DNA of 64,000 nt from Chrysoperla carnea (GCF_905475395.1 NC_058339.1:41363172-41427171), one strand, 5' to 3'. Positions 48,701 through 62,549 are shown, counted from the first letter of the stretch. Translations and numbers: made by a program. Notes: generated from the letters alone by a model not told the origin.

Positions 48701-49103
48701 GGCATTTTTTAACAACATCATCTAAGCCGGGCTAAAAAAATATAATATAACAGTCAGATTCACATTATTCACACATCAGACAAACATTAAACGAATTTAA
48801 ACAACAGTAAATGAACTAGTGAGGAAAATTATTTGATTTATTTTACGGAAGGGAAAAACCTTATTTAAAGATGAAATAGCTAATTGATTTATTTAGAATT
48901 CTAGTTATGAGTATTCTGAATAATTTAAAAAATATATTTCTTACTTCGTAAATAGGTAATTTTTCTGAATTCCATTGAGCAATACGTTCTTGACTCCGAT
49001 CCACAACCGTGACACAAATATTTGGACATTTTAACGCTATAACACTACATGTAGGCCCGCCAACGTATCCAGCTCCGATACAACATATTTTTTGTATACC
49101 CAT
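45775..49103 (-). CDS. UGDH: UDP-glucose 6-dehydrogenase (sugarless)
   Basis: Five minus-strand exons: 49103..48945, 48731..48231, 47199..46753, 46175..46020, 45951..45775. All introns are GT-AG and phase 0, giving 479 residues, close to fly and human lengths. It oxidises UDP-glucose to UDP-glucuronate with two NAD+, supplying heparan and chondroitin sulfate synthesis in the cytosol. Visible features: Rossmann motif [12 protein letters not shown] near residues 10-21; [17 protein letters not shown] and [12 protein letters not shown] in the N-terminal domain; [19 protein letters not shown] across the exon 2/3 joint with the active-site Lys near 219; catalytic Cys 275 in FGGSCFQKD; and [16 protein letters not shown] in the C-terminal domain. 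The C-terminus ([19 protein letters not shown]) is shorter than and unlike the human tail. An AG at 49171..49170 suggests a spliced 5' UTR starting at 49169. AATAAA on the minus strand (plus 45694..45699) lies about 75 bases past the stop. Confidence 0.96.
47200..48230 (-). other. Intron 2 of UGDH
   Basis: A 1031-base intron between the lysine-containing exon 2 and exon 3. It carries a tRNA-like sequence at 48083..48152 (listed separately) and otherwise no recognised structure. Intron 3 (46176..46752, 577 bases) holds short open frames with no recognisable product. Confidence 0.6.
48083..48152 (+). repeat. Degenerate tRNA-like sequence in UGDH intron 2
   Basis: GTGGCTCAGTAGACAAAATG, GGCCTAGAATTG and a decayed B box near GAGGATACACATC. 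It lies antisense to UGDH transcription. Confidence 0.4.
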
Positions 49104-49780
49104 AATGTTTCAATACTACTTTCGTTCCAGTTTTATTGAAAAATGTGAATGATTACTGTTATATTGAATCTGAAATGAAATATTAAAAAATCAATTAATA
49201 ATAATTCTTCTATTAATAGTTTTTTATTTTAATTACAAAAATTTACAACCATAGATTAACTGATTTGATAATTTTTTTTATAAAATACACTAACAATTTT
49301 AGATTCGGACTTAGGATTCAGAAATTATGGAATGGCGAAAAATAAATGTTATGGTTTGAAATCATTATAAATTTTCAATTTTTATTTCGATAGAAAATTT
49401 TTATATAAAATAAAATTGACAATATTGGTCAAACTAAATTAATTATAGCATAGTTATAGAAAAATGATATCTATTATTGATAACTAAAATATTTTATGCG
49501 TTAATAATAAATAATTGGCGTAGCTGCTAGTGCCTAATTGGTAATAAAAAAAATACTTAAAAATTTATTAAAAAAATTAAAGATATAAATTTACAAAATT
49601 AAAAGCTATAACAGCAGTACGGAGGCGATATATTTTCACCTTGAAAATATGATTTGTCAGTAGAGAAGACGCATGTACTAAGGATTCGGGATTTTTGATA
49701 AAAATATACGGATCATAAATATTTTATATAATAGACCACTATTGTAGTTAGCTAATATGGTATGGGCTAATAATGATTAT

Positions 49781-49837
49781 TATAAATAACGGCCGTTGAG
49801 GAGTAAATAGCGCTACGCTCCTTGCCCGTTTATTTAT
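49781..49837. repeat. 57-base stem-loop upstream of UGDH
   Basis: TATAAATAACGG pairs with CCGTTTATTTATA, and inside AGGAG pairs with CTCCT around the palindrome TAGCGCTA. It lies about 680 bases upstream of the UGDH start codon. Confidence 0.5.
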
Positions 49838-52800
49838 ATTACAAACATATTTCTTGGTGATAGTAAGGAGACTAACAGAGTGCCCCTCTTTTTAACAACG
49901 GCATTATGATCCTAAAATATGAGGAATTTTGTAAAAATAAGGGTAAATTATAAATAATCGGCATATTTTAATGAAGAAAAAAGAAATTTATATGATGTCG
50001 AATTTATTAAATTAATTTAATATTTAGCTGTGTTGGATATGATGTGAATTAGAGTTAGACACACAAAAATCGCATTAAAAAAATACTTAGCTTGAAGCGA
50101 ATGAAACTTATCATTTTAAGTTCTATAGTTAAATGTTTTCCTCAATTCCTATACTCCTTAAAAACTTATGAAACCTACCCATTATTGTGGATGCCGGAGG
50201 CGTTTATTTCGTTCGTTAATAAGGTGATATATAAAGATTAATATTTTTTGACATATTTCTGTTGAAATTAAACACAAGAGAGGCATCTCAGTTACTATAG
50301 TTAGTAAATATGGAAATATTTATCATAAGCAAAGGTATGGAAAATAAATTTTGATTAAAATTTATCACCAGGTCACATTTTTATGTAATTCTACTAGTTA
50401 CAAAATATTTTGTTTAATCAGAAATTTGACATCAGCACCACAGTTTTGAGATAAGACTTTCGAGATTAAATATATGATTTATTCAAAAAACACAGATTTT
50501 TTTAATGATAATATTTATGTCACGTTTCTGAACATTAATAAGGTAAGATGTGGTACCTAAAGTCATTTTATATTTCTCGATACAAATTACTATTTACAGT
50601 ATTTGTATTGAAATGATTTTATTTTTTCAGAATACAGGTAGGCTGAAGACTGATTGTCGGTGTGATATTGTTTTAGAATCAAATAAAACCAAAAATTTTT
50701 TGCGAAAAATTAAAAAATGTTGACTATTAAAAAAATTTTCAATTTGCCTTACTCTGAAAATATTCCAGATATCGAAAAATTTTAATCTTACTTGTCGTCT
50801 TATCAAATTATAACATAATTCACCTCCAAAATTGAAAATATGTATATATTTTTTAAATTTGTGTCACCGCTAACGTGCTTTCGCATCAATGTTAAATATG
50901 CCTACTTTTGAAGTCATTTATTTTTTTAAATAATCGAGCAATCCCCCTAAAATTTTCAGAATTGATTTAGACTTAGTCCAACTTCATATAAAAAAAATCA
51001 ATCTTTTTATTTAAAATTGCCTTGGTGCTTGTACATCCTTAACGATAGATTTGTATGACTCAATTTAAATTATTTCATTAAATATATAACTCACATGTAA
51101 AAAAAGCAATATTATCACAAAATAATCCGATATCAATAATCCAAATGAATCCGTGGATTAATTGCACTAAGATGTTTAGTACTATACTTTATCACAAGCT
51201 TTGAAATAATAGTGATACCTGATGCACGGTTGAAGAATGCATCCGAACATTACCTGAACATAATACATATAGTAAAATTTGTTTATAACATGCAGCTGGA
51301 GGCATGCATTTTTAACAAAAATACACTCCCGCTATCTTATCAACTAATCAGCTATCAATAATTATTTCAAAATATTTGTATATTTTTGTATAATAATGAA
51401 GGTGCAACGTAGCACCGACTACGCTAACAGATCACGTTACACGCGTTGTTATTGCTAATATTAAATGTGTAAAACTTTTTACTTTATAAGGCACGTTTTA
51501 ATTAGAATTTATTGTAAAAAATAATTTATTTTGTTATTTTTTTGAATGACATATAAGTAATTATGTTTTTATGACTAAAAAAGAATAAACAATTATTTTT
51601 TGTTTGATGAATAGCATTTCATTTTGAAAAAATGCATATGCAATTTCAGATGATTATTTCAAAAGATTCTCTCAATTTTCTCATTTTCAAGAAAAATAAA
51701 CTAGCTTGAATGTTCGAGTGATTTTAACAAATTTGCACTAAATAATTTTTAAAATTTTGCTACGCTTAATTTCCGAAATATCGAAAGGTGGGGATTCAGA
51801 AATAATAAATCATTGTTTAGGATACGTAAATTTATCAAAAAAATAATTATAGACTTTGTTAATTTATTGACACAACTTCTATTTTGTACGATGAGTTGAC
51901 TAGAGGTAAATAAATAAATAATCATTACTTTATAATTATTATTCACGAAATGCAATTAATTAATAAATTATGCCAAACACGCATAATTTATAAAGCACTC
52001 AAAAAAAAAACCCTCCACAACCTCTATATACAGGTTAAATCTAAAGATATAAACACTCTAATAAACTCCGGATCTTAAAACCAGATGCCAAATTAGTAAC
52101 AATTATTCAATATTATTTTAAAGCTTCTTAAACCGCGGCTACTTGATTTCTCACTTGATTAACATCTGACTTTAGAAAAACAAATCTCTACTCTTCTGTA
52201 TCTCGGTAATAAATGATTTTTCGGTCGTATTCTTATATGAGCTTTGTAACTTATTTTAAGTTAGAGAACACGGACCTAAATTAGTGCCGTACAATTTTCA
52301 AACACCTTGTATATAGAAGCAAGAATTTTTTTAGCGATTTTAAATTTAATTAAATAAAAGATAAGAACTCATGTTAACATAATAAATTATGTGAATCACT
52401 AGAATTTTAAGTATATCCGGTGTTATTGATATCGAACGATAAAAATAGAAAATATTTATTACTATTAATTATAACTTTTTATCAATATGTATTTTTTTTT
52501 ATTAATCCGTTAAATTCTTCCATAATGCGTTGTGTTATTTAATATGTTTTGGCCGAGATCCGAACGAAGTCTAGTATTGTATTTGAAAAGAATTATATCT
52601 TTTTTTTTTTTTTTTTTTAATAAATGAAATTATTTAGGGAACTTTGATTTTATATAGGATTAGGATTTTACATTATTTCATCAAAGAACTAGGCAGATAT
52701 GACGGAAAATGGTTCAGGTCATTCAATATAAACAAATTTTTAGGTAACAATAATCACAAATCTCAAAATTTATTGTTTTTCGAGTTACTTTAAATAGAAA

Positions 52801-53290
52801 TTGAGCTAAGCATGCGATGTCTATATCTATCGGTCATCGTTTGTACTAGTATACGTCAAAGCAGATAAAGCTGTAATTTTCGGTATTAAAAATTTATTGC
52901 TTTAAGCTAATTAATACCTGCCTGCTTTATAGGAACTTTCATAATCAGTTACTGATCAGTTAACTTAATTCCAGTAGTAAAGTAAATTTTAAACACGTCA
53001 GTAATAAGAAATGTTTTATAGGCCAATAATAAAATATCAAGAATTTATTACAACTATTTATGGTAAACCATTTATTAAAACGTCAGCCCAGTGAAACATA
53101 ACTTTTTTTAGAGATTTTCAATATTTTAGAAGTAAAAAATAAATAAAATTGTTAGATTGGATGTTTAACCACACAGCTACAGCGCTTTTAATATAGGTTT
53201 TTTAGCCGATTGCAAATTACGACTTCCAAATTTATGTAAGCCGATGTTATTTCTATTCATTAAAAATATCTATAAAACGCCATTTTATTA

Positions 53291-53524
53291 TCATAGATCT
53301 GTTCCATCTATAATCATCATTTTGAACCATAAATTAAAGAATTCTTCATTTAAATAGTAAATGTCAAACAAATCATGGCCAACTTTTCTGATATACTCAA
53401 TGAACTATGACATTTATATTACATTTAACAAAATTGAAAACTATGTATATCAAGACAGGATGGAGGCTATAAAGCGGTGGTTTTTACTTTTAAGCCCAGT
53501 GAAGCGGACGGGTATCAATCTAGT
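53291..53524 (+). repeat. Repeat family R2 copy, tail pointing right
   Basis: Shares a long stretch with 57778..58000 in reverse complement (ATCATCATTTTGAACCATAA, AATAGTAAATGTCAAAC, AAGCGGTGGTTTTTACTTTT, GCGGACGGGTATCAATCTAG). An apparent 90-residue frame over it is not a gene. Confidence 0.8.
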
Positions 53525-54260
53525 TTCTATTATAAGCTTACGTACTCGTGTTATAATTAAACAATGCTTAAATAAAATAAACGATTTATCAAAGTCAAAG
53601 TTTATATGCATTCAAACTTTGATTGAAATTTAATTAACATGTAAACCATGACTAAAATAATACACACTTCTGAGTAAAATAATAAACACTAAAATTTTCT
53701 TACGTAAAAATTAAAAAATTTATCGATTAATCCTTAATAAATCAAATTTTTACTTTTTTAATTTTTAATTCTTAAGCAATTTTAATAACACATCGTAAAA
53801 ACAGAAAGTAACATTAAGTATCGAAATTTCTGTTTTAAGATTAATGCCTTTTTTAATTTATTAAAAAGTAAATATTATATTTTTTAATCATTTTAAGAAT
53901 AATAAAAAAAATAATTTTAAATAACCTTGAAATTTGTTGGAAAATATGCAAATTTCCAACAATGCATGAAAATTTTAAAAACGATTACTATTTTAATAAA
54001 TTATATATATTTTAAATTTAAATGATGTATAACAACTGATTACGTTTAATTGTTTTCAACTTTTTTTACATTTAAGACAGCAACACTTTTTGATAATAAA
54101 ATTTTGATTACATACAATAATTTTAAATTGATACTAATTTAGAAAAAGTTTATTTTTAATTCAAAAAAGGCAATGATTAAGGTAAGAGGTAATTTCAGCA
54201 AAAATGCAATAAGGTAAAAGGGTTAACAAATTTAAAAAAAAAAAAAAACTAACAAACAAA

Positions 54261-54834
54261 TGAAAACAAACAATTGACTGAGTTAATTGTTGAAATACCA
54301 TGTATAGACAGTGTTGAAGACTGTCACATTACACATACATACATGTCACACATATATAACTGATATTCCCATATAATACATACCATATAATTTGCGCCCT
54401 CACAGATAAACAGTGATGTTTATGAAAAAATGTTTCAAACAAAAGTTATTTATTTTTTTATAAGGAACATTTTTTACATTTAAATTTTTGATCTACCTCT
54501 AACGGTTTATAAGATGGGGCATACGGACCCTAGATCCAATTGATCTATGTTGCTCATTTACGAACTCGACCTCATTTTTTACGCCAGGAGCACACTATAG
54601 CTAATTTCAGCTTGATATATCTTTTCGTTTTGAGTTATCGTGTTTACAGACGGGCGGACGGACAACCGGAAATGTGAATGAACGAACGGACATCCGGAAA
54701 TGGACTAATTAGGTGATTTTATGAACAACTATACCAAAATTTTGTTCGTAGCATCTATATTTGGTAGTTAAGCGTTACAAACTTGGGACTAAACTTAGTA
54801 TACCTTGTTATATAATACATATATACATAGTATA
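54261..54834 (+). repeat. Repeat family R1, near full-length copy
   Basis: Same ends as 2647..3258. It carries an extra imperfect duplication of the GACGGACAACCGGAAATG part near 54650..54705. Confidence 0.85.
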
Positions 54835-56758
54835 ATGATCAACAGAATAATAGAAATATGATAATTGAACCAATTTTGAAGTCGATTAAAAAATATGTTA
54901 ACCTATTGAAATTTCAATGGCAAATATTTTAATATTGTACGATATTTTTATAAAAGAATACAAAAAATTTTTTATTTCACAGTTATAATTTTATTTTTAA
55001 ATAATATATAAAATTTAAATATGTATTATAAACAAAAAATATTTTAGTTATTAAAAAAATATTTCAATAAAATTTTATGGAAAATTAAAGCATAATTAAA
55101 TTTGTTTAGGAAAATGACGTGTATTTGGCCGATTAACACCAGACAATTACTCATCCAACTTAGAGTCCTATTACCCGAGTCAATCAGATTTTCATAATTA
55201 AAAAAAATTACTTTATGATATTTGAACCAAACTTTATCCTTATTTTGCGGACTGGAAATATTTTGGGGTTTGTGGCATAAATAAATTTTGTTTTTTAGGG
55301 TCGGTTATACCATCTAAACTTCTTAAATAGCCCAGTCCATAAAACTAAACGATGGAGTTTCGTTCAAATATCATGATAAAAATGCCTTAGTTGTTAAAAG
55401 TTTCATACCCTAATAATACTGTCATAACTATGCGGAAAAAAATAGAATTACGTGATTTGACTCGTATTTACTAATGTAAATTGAACCCAAAATTTAAAAT
55501 TGATGTGGAATATTTTTAGGCTTCCAGACATCAGAAAATTTGGAATTAATAGTAAAAAAAATTGAGTTACTTATGCAAATATTTACACACTAGTGTTGTG
55601 AGTTTGGCCTATACCAACAAATTTAAACTTTCTGCTCAGTGATTTCCGTTTACGTACCCGGATTTGAAATCAAGATCACGCACGAAACTAATAAAAGGCT
55701 TATAATTTGTTATTATAACTTCACGTTTTATATTTTGAGTTAGACAAATATAATATTCAAATTAGTTATTTTTGATAAGCAATTCAAATGAAGGTAACAT
55801 TTAATTAGTTATACCTGTATATAATGAATCTTTAGTACATATTTATATTTTAGTTTATTACAAGTTATTTTTAACCAAGCAATATCAATAAAGAGTTTAT
55901 GAGGCAGAAAATCATCATTGGTGTAGCTAAGTGGGAGCAAAAGTGGGTAATCAGAACCCTAAGCAGTTCATTGCTCATCCTAGAAAAATCGAAAGTTTAT
56001 AGAAATTTATAATTTTGACTTTACCCAACAATTTAGTTGTGTAAATAACTACTGACAAATTCTTTTTGAATTAAACCGTGTATAAATTCTTCTTATGACC
56101 TCAGACGCAGATTAATTTTTATGAAAACAAACTAATTTAACTACACACTATTACTTCAAAGCGCTGACTGCATACTAATGAGTAAGAAGTCTATGACTTA
56201 ACCGGTGTAGGTCATTTATATTTGTTTGATTACAATTAAAATAACACAAGGTGTTTTAACCATACAAAGATTAAAAATAAAATACAAATGAACTCGTAAA
56301 TTACATCAGCGATGATTACTATAATTTTAATTTAACCTTCTAGGAAATATGCAGGTATGTTGGATTTTTTTGTTCATTTCAATCTGTAGCAGTCAACAAG
56401 CCGAGATTTTAATTGATTGCAAAATTATAAAAGTGATTTTTTTTATACAGAAAAAAAAATTGTTTATACAGAATCGAGCAGCCGAGTGTCTTAAGTTGGT
56501 GAATGTTCCAATGAAACTAAATTAAATCCTTTACAACGGTTCCACATAAGCAAAATATGCGGTTCAAAACAAACGGCTGAAGTGCTGCTTCATTTCGTAT
56601 TCTAGCCGTATTAGCAGCGTTGTCAATTCTACCAACTTTGAGTATCTTTTACAAATCTACTACATTGCAAGAAAAATATACCAACTTTAGGAGTCTATAA
56701 ACAATTAAAATTTTTTATAAAATTCCGTGAAAATGCCTCATAATATTATGTTTTTTGT

Positions 56759-57172
56759 TATACCATGTATATATGAAATATATCAAGGTATACTAACTTT
56801 AGTCCCAAGTTTGTAACGCTTAAAAATATTGATGCTACGAAAAAAAATTTGGTATAGTTGTTCATAAAATCACCTAATTAGTCCATTTTCGGTTGTCTGC
56901 CTGTCGACATCATAACTCAAAAACGAAAAGAGAAATCAAGCTGAAATTTTTATAGCGTGGTCAGGACGTAAAAAGTGAATTCGAGTTCGTAAATGAGCAA
57001 CATAGGTCAATTGGGTCTTAGATCCGTATGACCCATATTGTAAACCGTTAGAGATAGAACAAAAGTTTAAAGTTCCTTATAATAAAATAAACAAACTTCA
57101 CTATTTACCCGTAAGATCGCAAAATGAGGCGCAAATTATATAGTAGAATGTATTATATGAGAATATCAGTTA
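56759..57172 (-). repeat. Repeat family R1, inverted copy
   Basis: Starts TATACCATGTATATATG and ends after TATATGAGAATATCAGTTA, truncated at about the same distal point as the other minus-strand copy (4014..4432). Confidence 0.85.
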
Positions 57173-57228
57173 AGGCTGTTCCTGCAGGTAACGAGATTTT
57201 TCAAGCGAGATAACCAGAAGGAAATCCA

Positions 57229-57257
57229 CAGAGCACCTATACGTCTATGGTGCTCTG
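57229..57257. repeat. Perfect 9-bp stem hairpin
   Basis: CAGAGCACC and GGTGCTCTG separated by 11 bases, just beyond the end of an R1 copy. Function unknown. Confidence 0.5.
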
Positions 57258-57777
57258 GACCAGGTAAGAGTACTCTTTTAGTTGTTTGAATGCGGAACTC
57301 GATATTACATTGATCAAGTCTCTTACAGACTTGGTTACTGTACCAGGCTAGAAAACCGACCTCTTATATCCAGAATTTAAAACGATACAAAAAATCCGTT
57401 ATAAATCAACCACCAATTAATGTTTACTAGAAAACATTATTTTTGTTAAACATTATAAGATTTTAAGAACTATAAATCAGCTTCTTACATTTTTTGTAAT
57501 AAATAAATAGCTAATGTCTACGACTTTAAATCCTCAGACTGGTATTTTTAAATACACTTTATGAGTAAAAAAAACATTTAAATGTTAAGAAAGAGACCAT
57601 TGTGTAGGGAGTCATACAATGGCTAGACATATAGTTATTGTTTGCCAGCCATTCGTTTTAACTTTTATTCTCTCATTTTTAAAATAAGAGTAGTTTAACT
57701 AGTTCAACTGAAATAATCGTATTGTACCATAGAAATGCCTTCAAATAGATGTTTCGGTTTACGGTTAAGAGTATAGA

Positions 57778-58143
57778 CTACTAGCTTGATACCCGCCCGC
57801 TTGACTGGGCTTAAAAGTAAAAAACCACCGCTTTATAGTCTCTACCTTTTCTTGATAAGCACAGTTTTCAATTTTGTTAAATGTAAAATAGTCATAATTC
57901 ATTGAGCATATCAGAATAGTTGGCCATGAATGGTTTGACATTTACTATTTTAAATTTTTATAATTCTTTAATTTATGGTTCAAAATGATGATCATAGATC
58001 TTATTTAAGATTTCTGTAAAAATTTAAAAAGTGGTAAATCAGATTAACTTTAATTAATTAATTTATTTAATATATCTTTATAAAATATAGTTCATGTGTT
58101 ATTCTGATATATCAGCTATATTTCTGTACAGTTTCAAAAACCA
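57778..58143 (-). repeat. Repeat family R2 copy, tail pointing left
   Basis: Reverse-complement match to 53291..53524, extended by about 140 bases with GTTCATGTGTTATTCTGATA and CTGTACAGTTTC that match 1517..1595. Confidence 0.8.
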
Positions 58144-59757
58144 CACCAAACCACTTTATATATTACTTATATTTTTTAAATAAATAATATTATTTTATAA
58201 AGATATATAGAAAATCGGGCGATAAATTCAGTTCTACACGTAACTTTTCTAGTTGGAAACAAACAGATGCAGTAATTACAGCTTTCCATCTAATAATGTT
58301 AGGAATAATAATAATAAAAAAAACAAAGATGCGTTTATGTTATTACTCAATTAAGAATATACTTTCTAAAACACAAATATTTATTATTATTAAAATGTTG
58401 GTGGCATTTTAAAAGATTAAATTACATAATTTTGTGCGCATAATAGTTATCGTGATTTAACAAAAAAAAAAAAAAAAAATGTTTATGACCGACCGGATGT
58501 ACGAATAAATCTGTGAATTGTAAATTACTATTATAACACCCACCCAAATAAAACAGAACGACTTTATTAAATAATGTTAGCGTGAAAACATAAAACATCC
58601 ATGTACATTTTAACAATCGCACTTTTTAACAACACACTTAAAATTTCAAAATATCATTAAAACAAAAGGCCGAAGTGTCAATGAGCCCATGCTATTAAAT
58701 CATCAGAGATATTCGAGATCAAAGTTAGAAATATAGACAACAGTACATGACTACGAGACTGTATTTAGAATAATTTTCGCTTCAAGAGAAAAATCCCTCA
58801 TTATTTTTGGAGGTCTAACTAAGGTTATTTCAACTCCGATCCCAAATATTTCAATAAAATAAATAATTAAAAAATCAAAAATCCGACTACGTTAAATAAA
58901 ATTTGAAACGAAAGAAACAATTTCGGTGAATGTAAAACATATATACAATCCACAGACTGATATTACATCCATATAATTACATTAATAAAGGAGTGTATCG
59001 TTACTATGGCAACTCTCTGAAATAAAACTCATGCATGGAGCGAATATGCACACTTTTTACAATAAATGTTACATTGAGAAACTTCAATTCCCCGAGAATT
59101 CCACTACCTCTAATTTTAATATCTTCACATAAATTCAAATCAGCTTTGTGGTCAACTTGAGATAGTATAAATATTATCAAAGATAATAAATAAGATCTCT
59201 AAGATATTTCGAAATATATTTCAATTTGAGATAGAATTAAATATACCAGTTGTATCAAAATAAAAAGTTATTAATCTAGGGGTAATTAAATACAGCAAAA
59301 GAGCCCGAAAATACTTCTCTTCAGATCTACAGACGTTACAGGATAGAAATATTCACGAACTTATAAGCACATACACTTACTGACATCAATAAAAAAAAGG
59401 CTCTATTCTAATAAGTAGTCTAGTCTGAAAGTGCTCTAGTCTTTGTATGGAGGTGACATATATGTACTTACACATTTTTTACCAGATGTGTTTCCAGTTA
59501 AAATCATCTCGAAATACACTTTGTGACATTGTGTGCAATGATTCCGTAGGATATTTGATACTTTTTTAAATAAATGTTGTTTTGTGTATGTTTAATTAAC
59601 TTAATTTCTGAGTTAAAGAATATTTTTTAAGTCTTTCCCAATTATTTTAAATAAAACCACATAAATAAAATAGCACGTGTTGTAGAATCAAGAAATTTCT
59701 TTAAAGTATCAATATTAAAATCGAAACTTGTTGAATGTCAATAGTAGACATAAGTAT

Positions 59758-59872
59758 CTCACTGTCAGAAAAAATGCCACAGTTAAAACATTCTAAGCGT
59801 ACTCATCATATGTTATGTTATAATAGTAACACTTAGAATGTTTTAAAACGAGCATTTTTTCTGACATTGAGT
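59758..59872. mobile_element. 115-bp hairpin MITE
   Basis: Arms of about 45 bases (CTGTCAGAAAAAATGCCACA... against ...GCATTTTTTCTGACATTGAG) pair with few mismatches, including AAAACATTCTAAG/CTTAGAATGTTTT. TA lies directly outside both ends, compatible with a Tc1/mariner-type target. Confidence 0.75.
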
Positions 59873-61530
59873 ATACATGATCCGCGTTGTCCCTCTTGAG
59901 CAGTTTTATTCGCCAGAATCTCACTGTAAGCTGAAGAGAATAGTTTTAGAAAGTCCATCAGCTTAGCCTTTCGAAAGAAATGTTTGGAGCTCGAAATCCG
60001 TTAGTATATTCTTTGACAAAATTGGAGAAAACGTGGATTGAGGAACGGGAATGTTTCGATATTAAAAAGTGTAAAAATAATTTGGCTAAAATTTTCCCTT
60101 TCTCTTCGCTTTCTCCAAAATTTTAGCCAAAAGGTCTTTCTATTTTCTGAGTTAATAACTAAATAAAGAAGTTGGAAGTTACCGATATGAACTAATGCAA
60201 CATCAAAATTCCGTGCAGGGTAGAAATGCTTGACACGTATTTTTGCAGCTTTTGTAACATTGACTGGCGAATATAATGACACGATAATTTTTACGTTCGC
60301 CAACTGTACTAAAGTTGTGCCCTAAAATACTATCTTTCAATGGGTCTGTTTCTAGGACCTAATCAAAGAGATTATTCACACAATATCTCAACACCAGTAA
60401 TTATTAAACGGGTTTAATAACTCCGACTTAAAAAATAGCAAGCAAATATCGTGAAATTAATTTTCTAATGTTATAACACCTACTAGCCGATTGATTATAA
60501 TGATAAATACAATTTCCTAGTTTTTAGGGCATTTATAAGAGAGTACCTAGTAAAAAAAATTGATACACAAGACAAAATTTCAATTTTATCTACATCATAG
60601 AACCAAAACCGGCAAATGATCCTAATCAGCAAAAACATTCGCAAAAAATATAGGTAAAAATGAAACTATGAAATCAATTTCAATACAATATTTGAGAATT
60701 CACTTCGAAAACTTTTTATAGATTTCGATAGAAAGTAAAATACTTGTAACAATACCCCTGAAATAGCTTCATAATAGTTTAAAATTTAAACTAAAACAAA
60801 AAAAAAAAAAGAAATATTTTTCAAAATACCGTTATACATGATTAATAAAGTGTAATGTACTCATAAGTGGAATTTCCAACTTTACAATTTATAACATTAT
60901 ACATTTTTGTAATTCTTTGTAAAATTTACAACTTTTATTATTGATAATTAGAACATAATTGAAACAAGAGCTTTTTTTTGAATTTTCAACTTGTAAGACA
61001 ATTAAGTAACCTTGTACTATAATTATTTTAAATTAACTCAAGATATAAATAAAATAAATAGGAATAACTCACCTTTAACAAAAATTAAAAAGTGTTTTTC
61101 TTTTGTTATGATAATTTAAAAAACAAAATTTGACAGATCTTCATTAAGAAGTTTGAACTGTCATTTGGAAAACAAATAACTAACAAAATGCACTACAATA
61201 ACCCGTAGTCACAGAACTTGACTGTCAACTCGTGTATGACTGCATCCTGCATGCCATACCATGTTTTATCATGTATTTCATTCCTACTTATACGCATGTC
61301 ATTTGAAAAAATATTATGAAGTCAATAAAATTTAAATATTTAATTGCAGTTTTTTAAGTAATTAAAACTTTAGAAATTTTTCGTTAACTTTTATAATTTA
61401 ATTTTTTTATGCATTAATATACAAAGTGTTAAAATTTACCATATCTTGTTATGATTTAGCCGCCTACGTTTAAAAAAACTACATAAGCACATCCTAGTTA
61501 TTATTATTTTCTCAGATGTCACTGTAAGGT

Positions 61531-61687
61531 ATAGACCTTTTCATTTTAAAAAATGATTACCTCTTGTTTCAGACAGTTTGTTAAAAAACTAATGTGATAA
61601 AATGAGAACAAATATCTTAAATGTTTGTCCAACTTATTATGTCTGTCCGAAACAATAATGAATCTTAACTGAAATGAAAAGGTCTAT
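61531..61687. mobile_element. MITE family R3, copy 2 (157 bp)
   Basis: Ends ATAGACCTTTTCATTT and inverted partner AAATGAAAAGGTCTAT, with an inner pair around TTTCAGACAG / GTCTGTCCGAAAC. Aligns end to end with 19892..20051. Confidence 0.8.
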
Positions 61688-61776
61688 TGATTCTAGTCAT
61701 CTAGTTTCTTCATATAGAAGTCGAGACGTAGAGAATCTTTCACTTGACGTTCTAATAATGAATTTACATAGATAGC

Positions 61777-61823
61777 GAAATTATGATTAACTATTGAAAA
61801 ATCTATGGCCTAATCATAATTTC
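61777..61823. repeat. Perfect 13-bp inverted repeat
   Basis: GAAATTATGATTA (61777..61789) and TAATCATAATTTC (61811..61823), 21-base loop. Confidence 0.45.
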
Positions 61824-62534
61824 ATGGAGTTAGGAAACATCTATTTTAAAATAAATTTCGATTTTTGCCCCAATTTCCTAGATCAGTTTTTTGTATTTTA
61901 TAAATACGTATTTCGACTACTAAGTAGTCATCATCAGTATGAATTAGCTAATCGTAATTACTCTTATTATGTATGTTAGTCATTGCCAATTCGGTGGTGT
62001 ACTGCAGTACGCGGAGTACGCCTTGACGGAAAGCGTATATAAGATATTCTCTAACGACGTGGTTTGGCGTCTTAAGTAAACGTAGATAAATAATTACAGT
62101 AGGCTATTAATGTAAAAATATAAACTAACCAATATTATAAGCACATACATACATATAAAAAACAGATTCAATATACTTAGTGGCACGAATGATACGAAGC
62201 TTAATGAAAATAGTAAAGATAAGCTTAAAAGCAGTGATCAAACTTCATTTGATCTTTCTAGGCAGAGTATGGTAGCTCACACTCAGTTTATAGTGGGTGA
62301 GTTTAACTGAGGTTAGCATACAGGAAATTTACTGAGCATTTTTATCTAGTTAAACGGGTGCTAGTACCGACACCCCATACATTCAATACCATCCAATTTA
62401 TCCTAAGATATATGACATAACAGTACTATATTTCCGCTCAGTATGACCCGCACCCAATCACTTCGCCGTTTTTAGCAATGTTATTAATTATCATTATCCA
62501 TTTTGGTTATTATGTCAGTGAATCACACTGTACG

Positions 62535-62549
62535 GTGGCCATTTTGTTA
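62535..62549 (+). promoter_or_regulatory. YY1/Pho-like site upstream of the zinc-finger gene
   Basis: GGTGGCCATTTTGTT, whose reverse strand CAAAATGGCCACC fits the YY1/Pleiohomeotic core (AAnATGGC). It lies about 100 bases before the ATG, in a slightly less AT-rich patch. Its role as a promoter element is inferred. Confidence 0.3.

Larger units (their letters stand above)
49170..62534. other. 13-kb gene-free region between UGDH and the zinc-finger gene
   Basis: Holds a stem-loop (49781..49837), inward-facing R2 copies (53291, 57778) around opposed R1 copies (54261, 56759), a small hairpin (57229), a MITE (59758..59872) and an R3 MITE (61531..61687). Open frames over these are repeat-derived. 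No exon-like sequence recognised. Confidence 0.55.

Noticed and set aside
53361-53633. 90-codon open frame on +
   Set aside because: It is within repeat R2; the inverted copy at 57778..58143 is not open in the matching frame.
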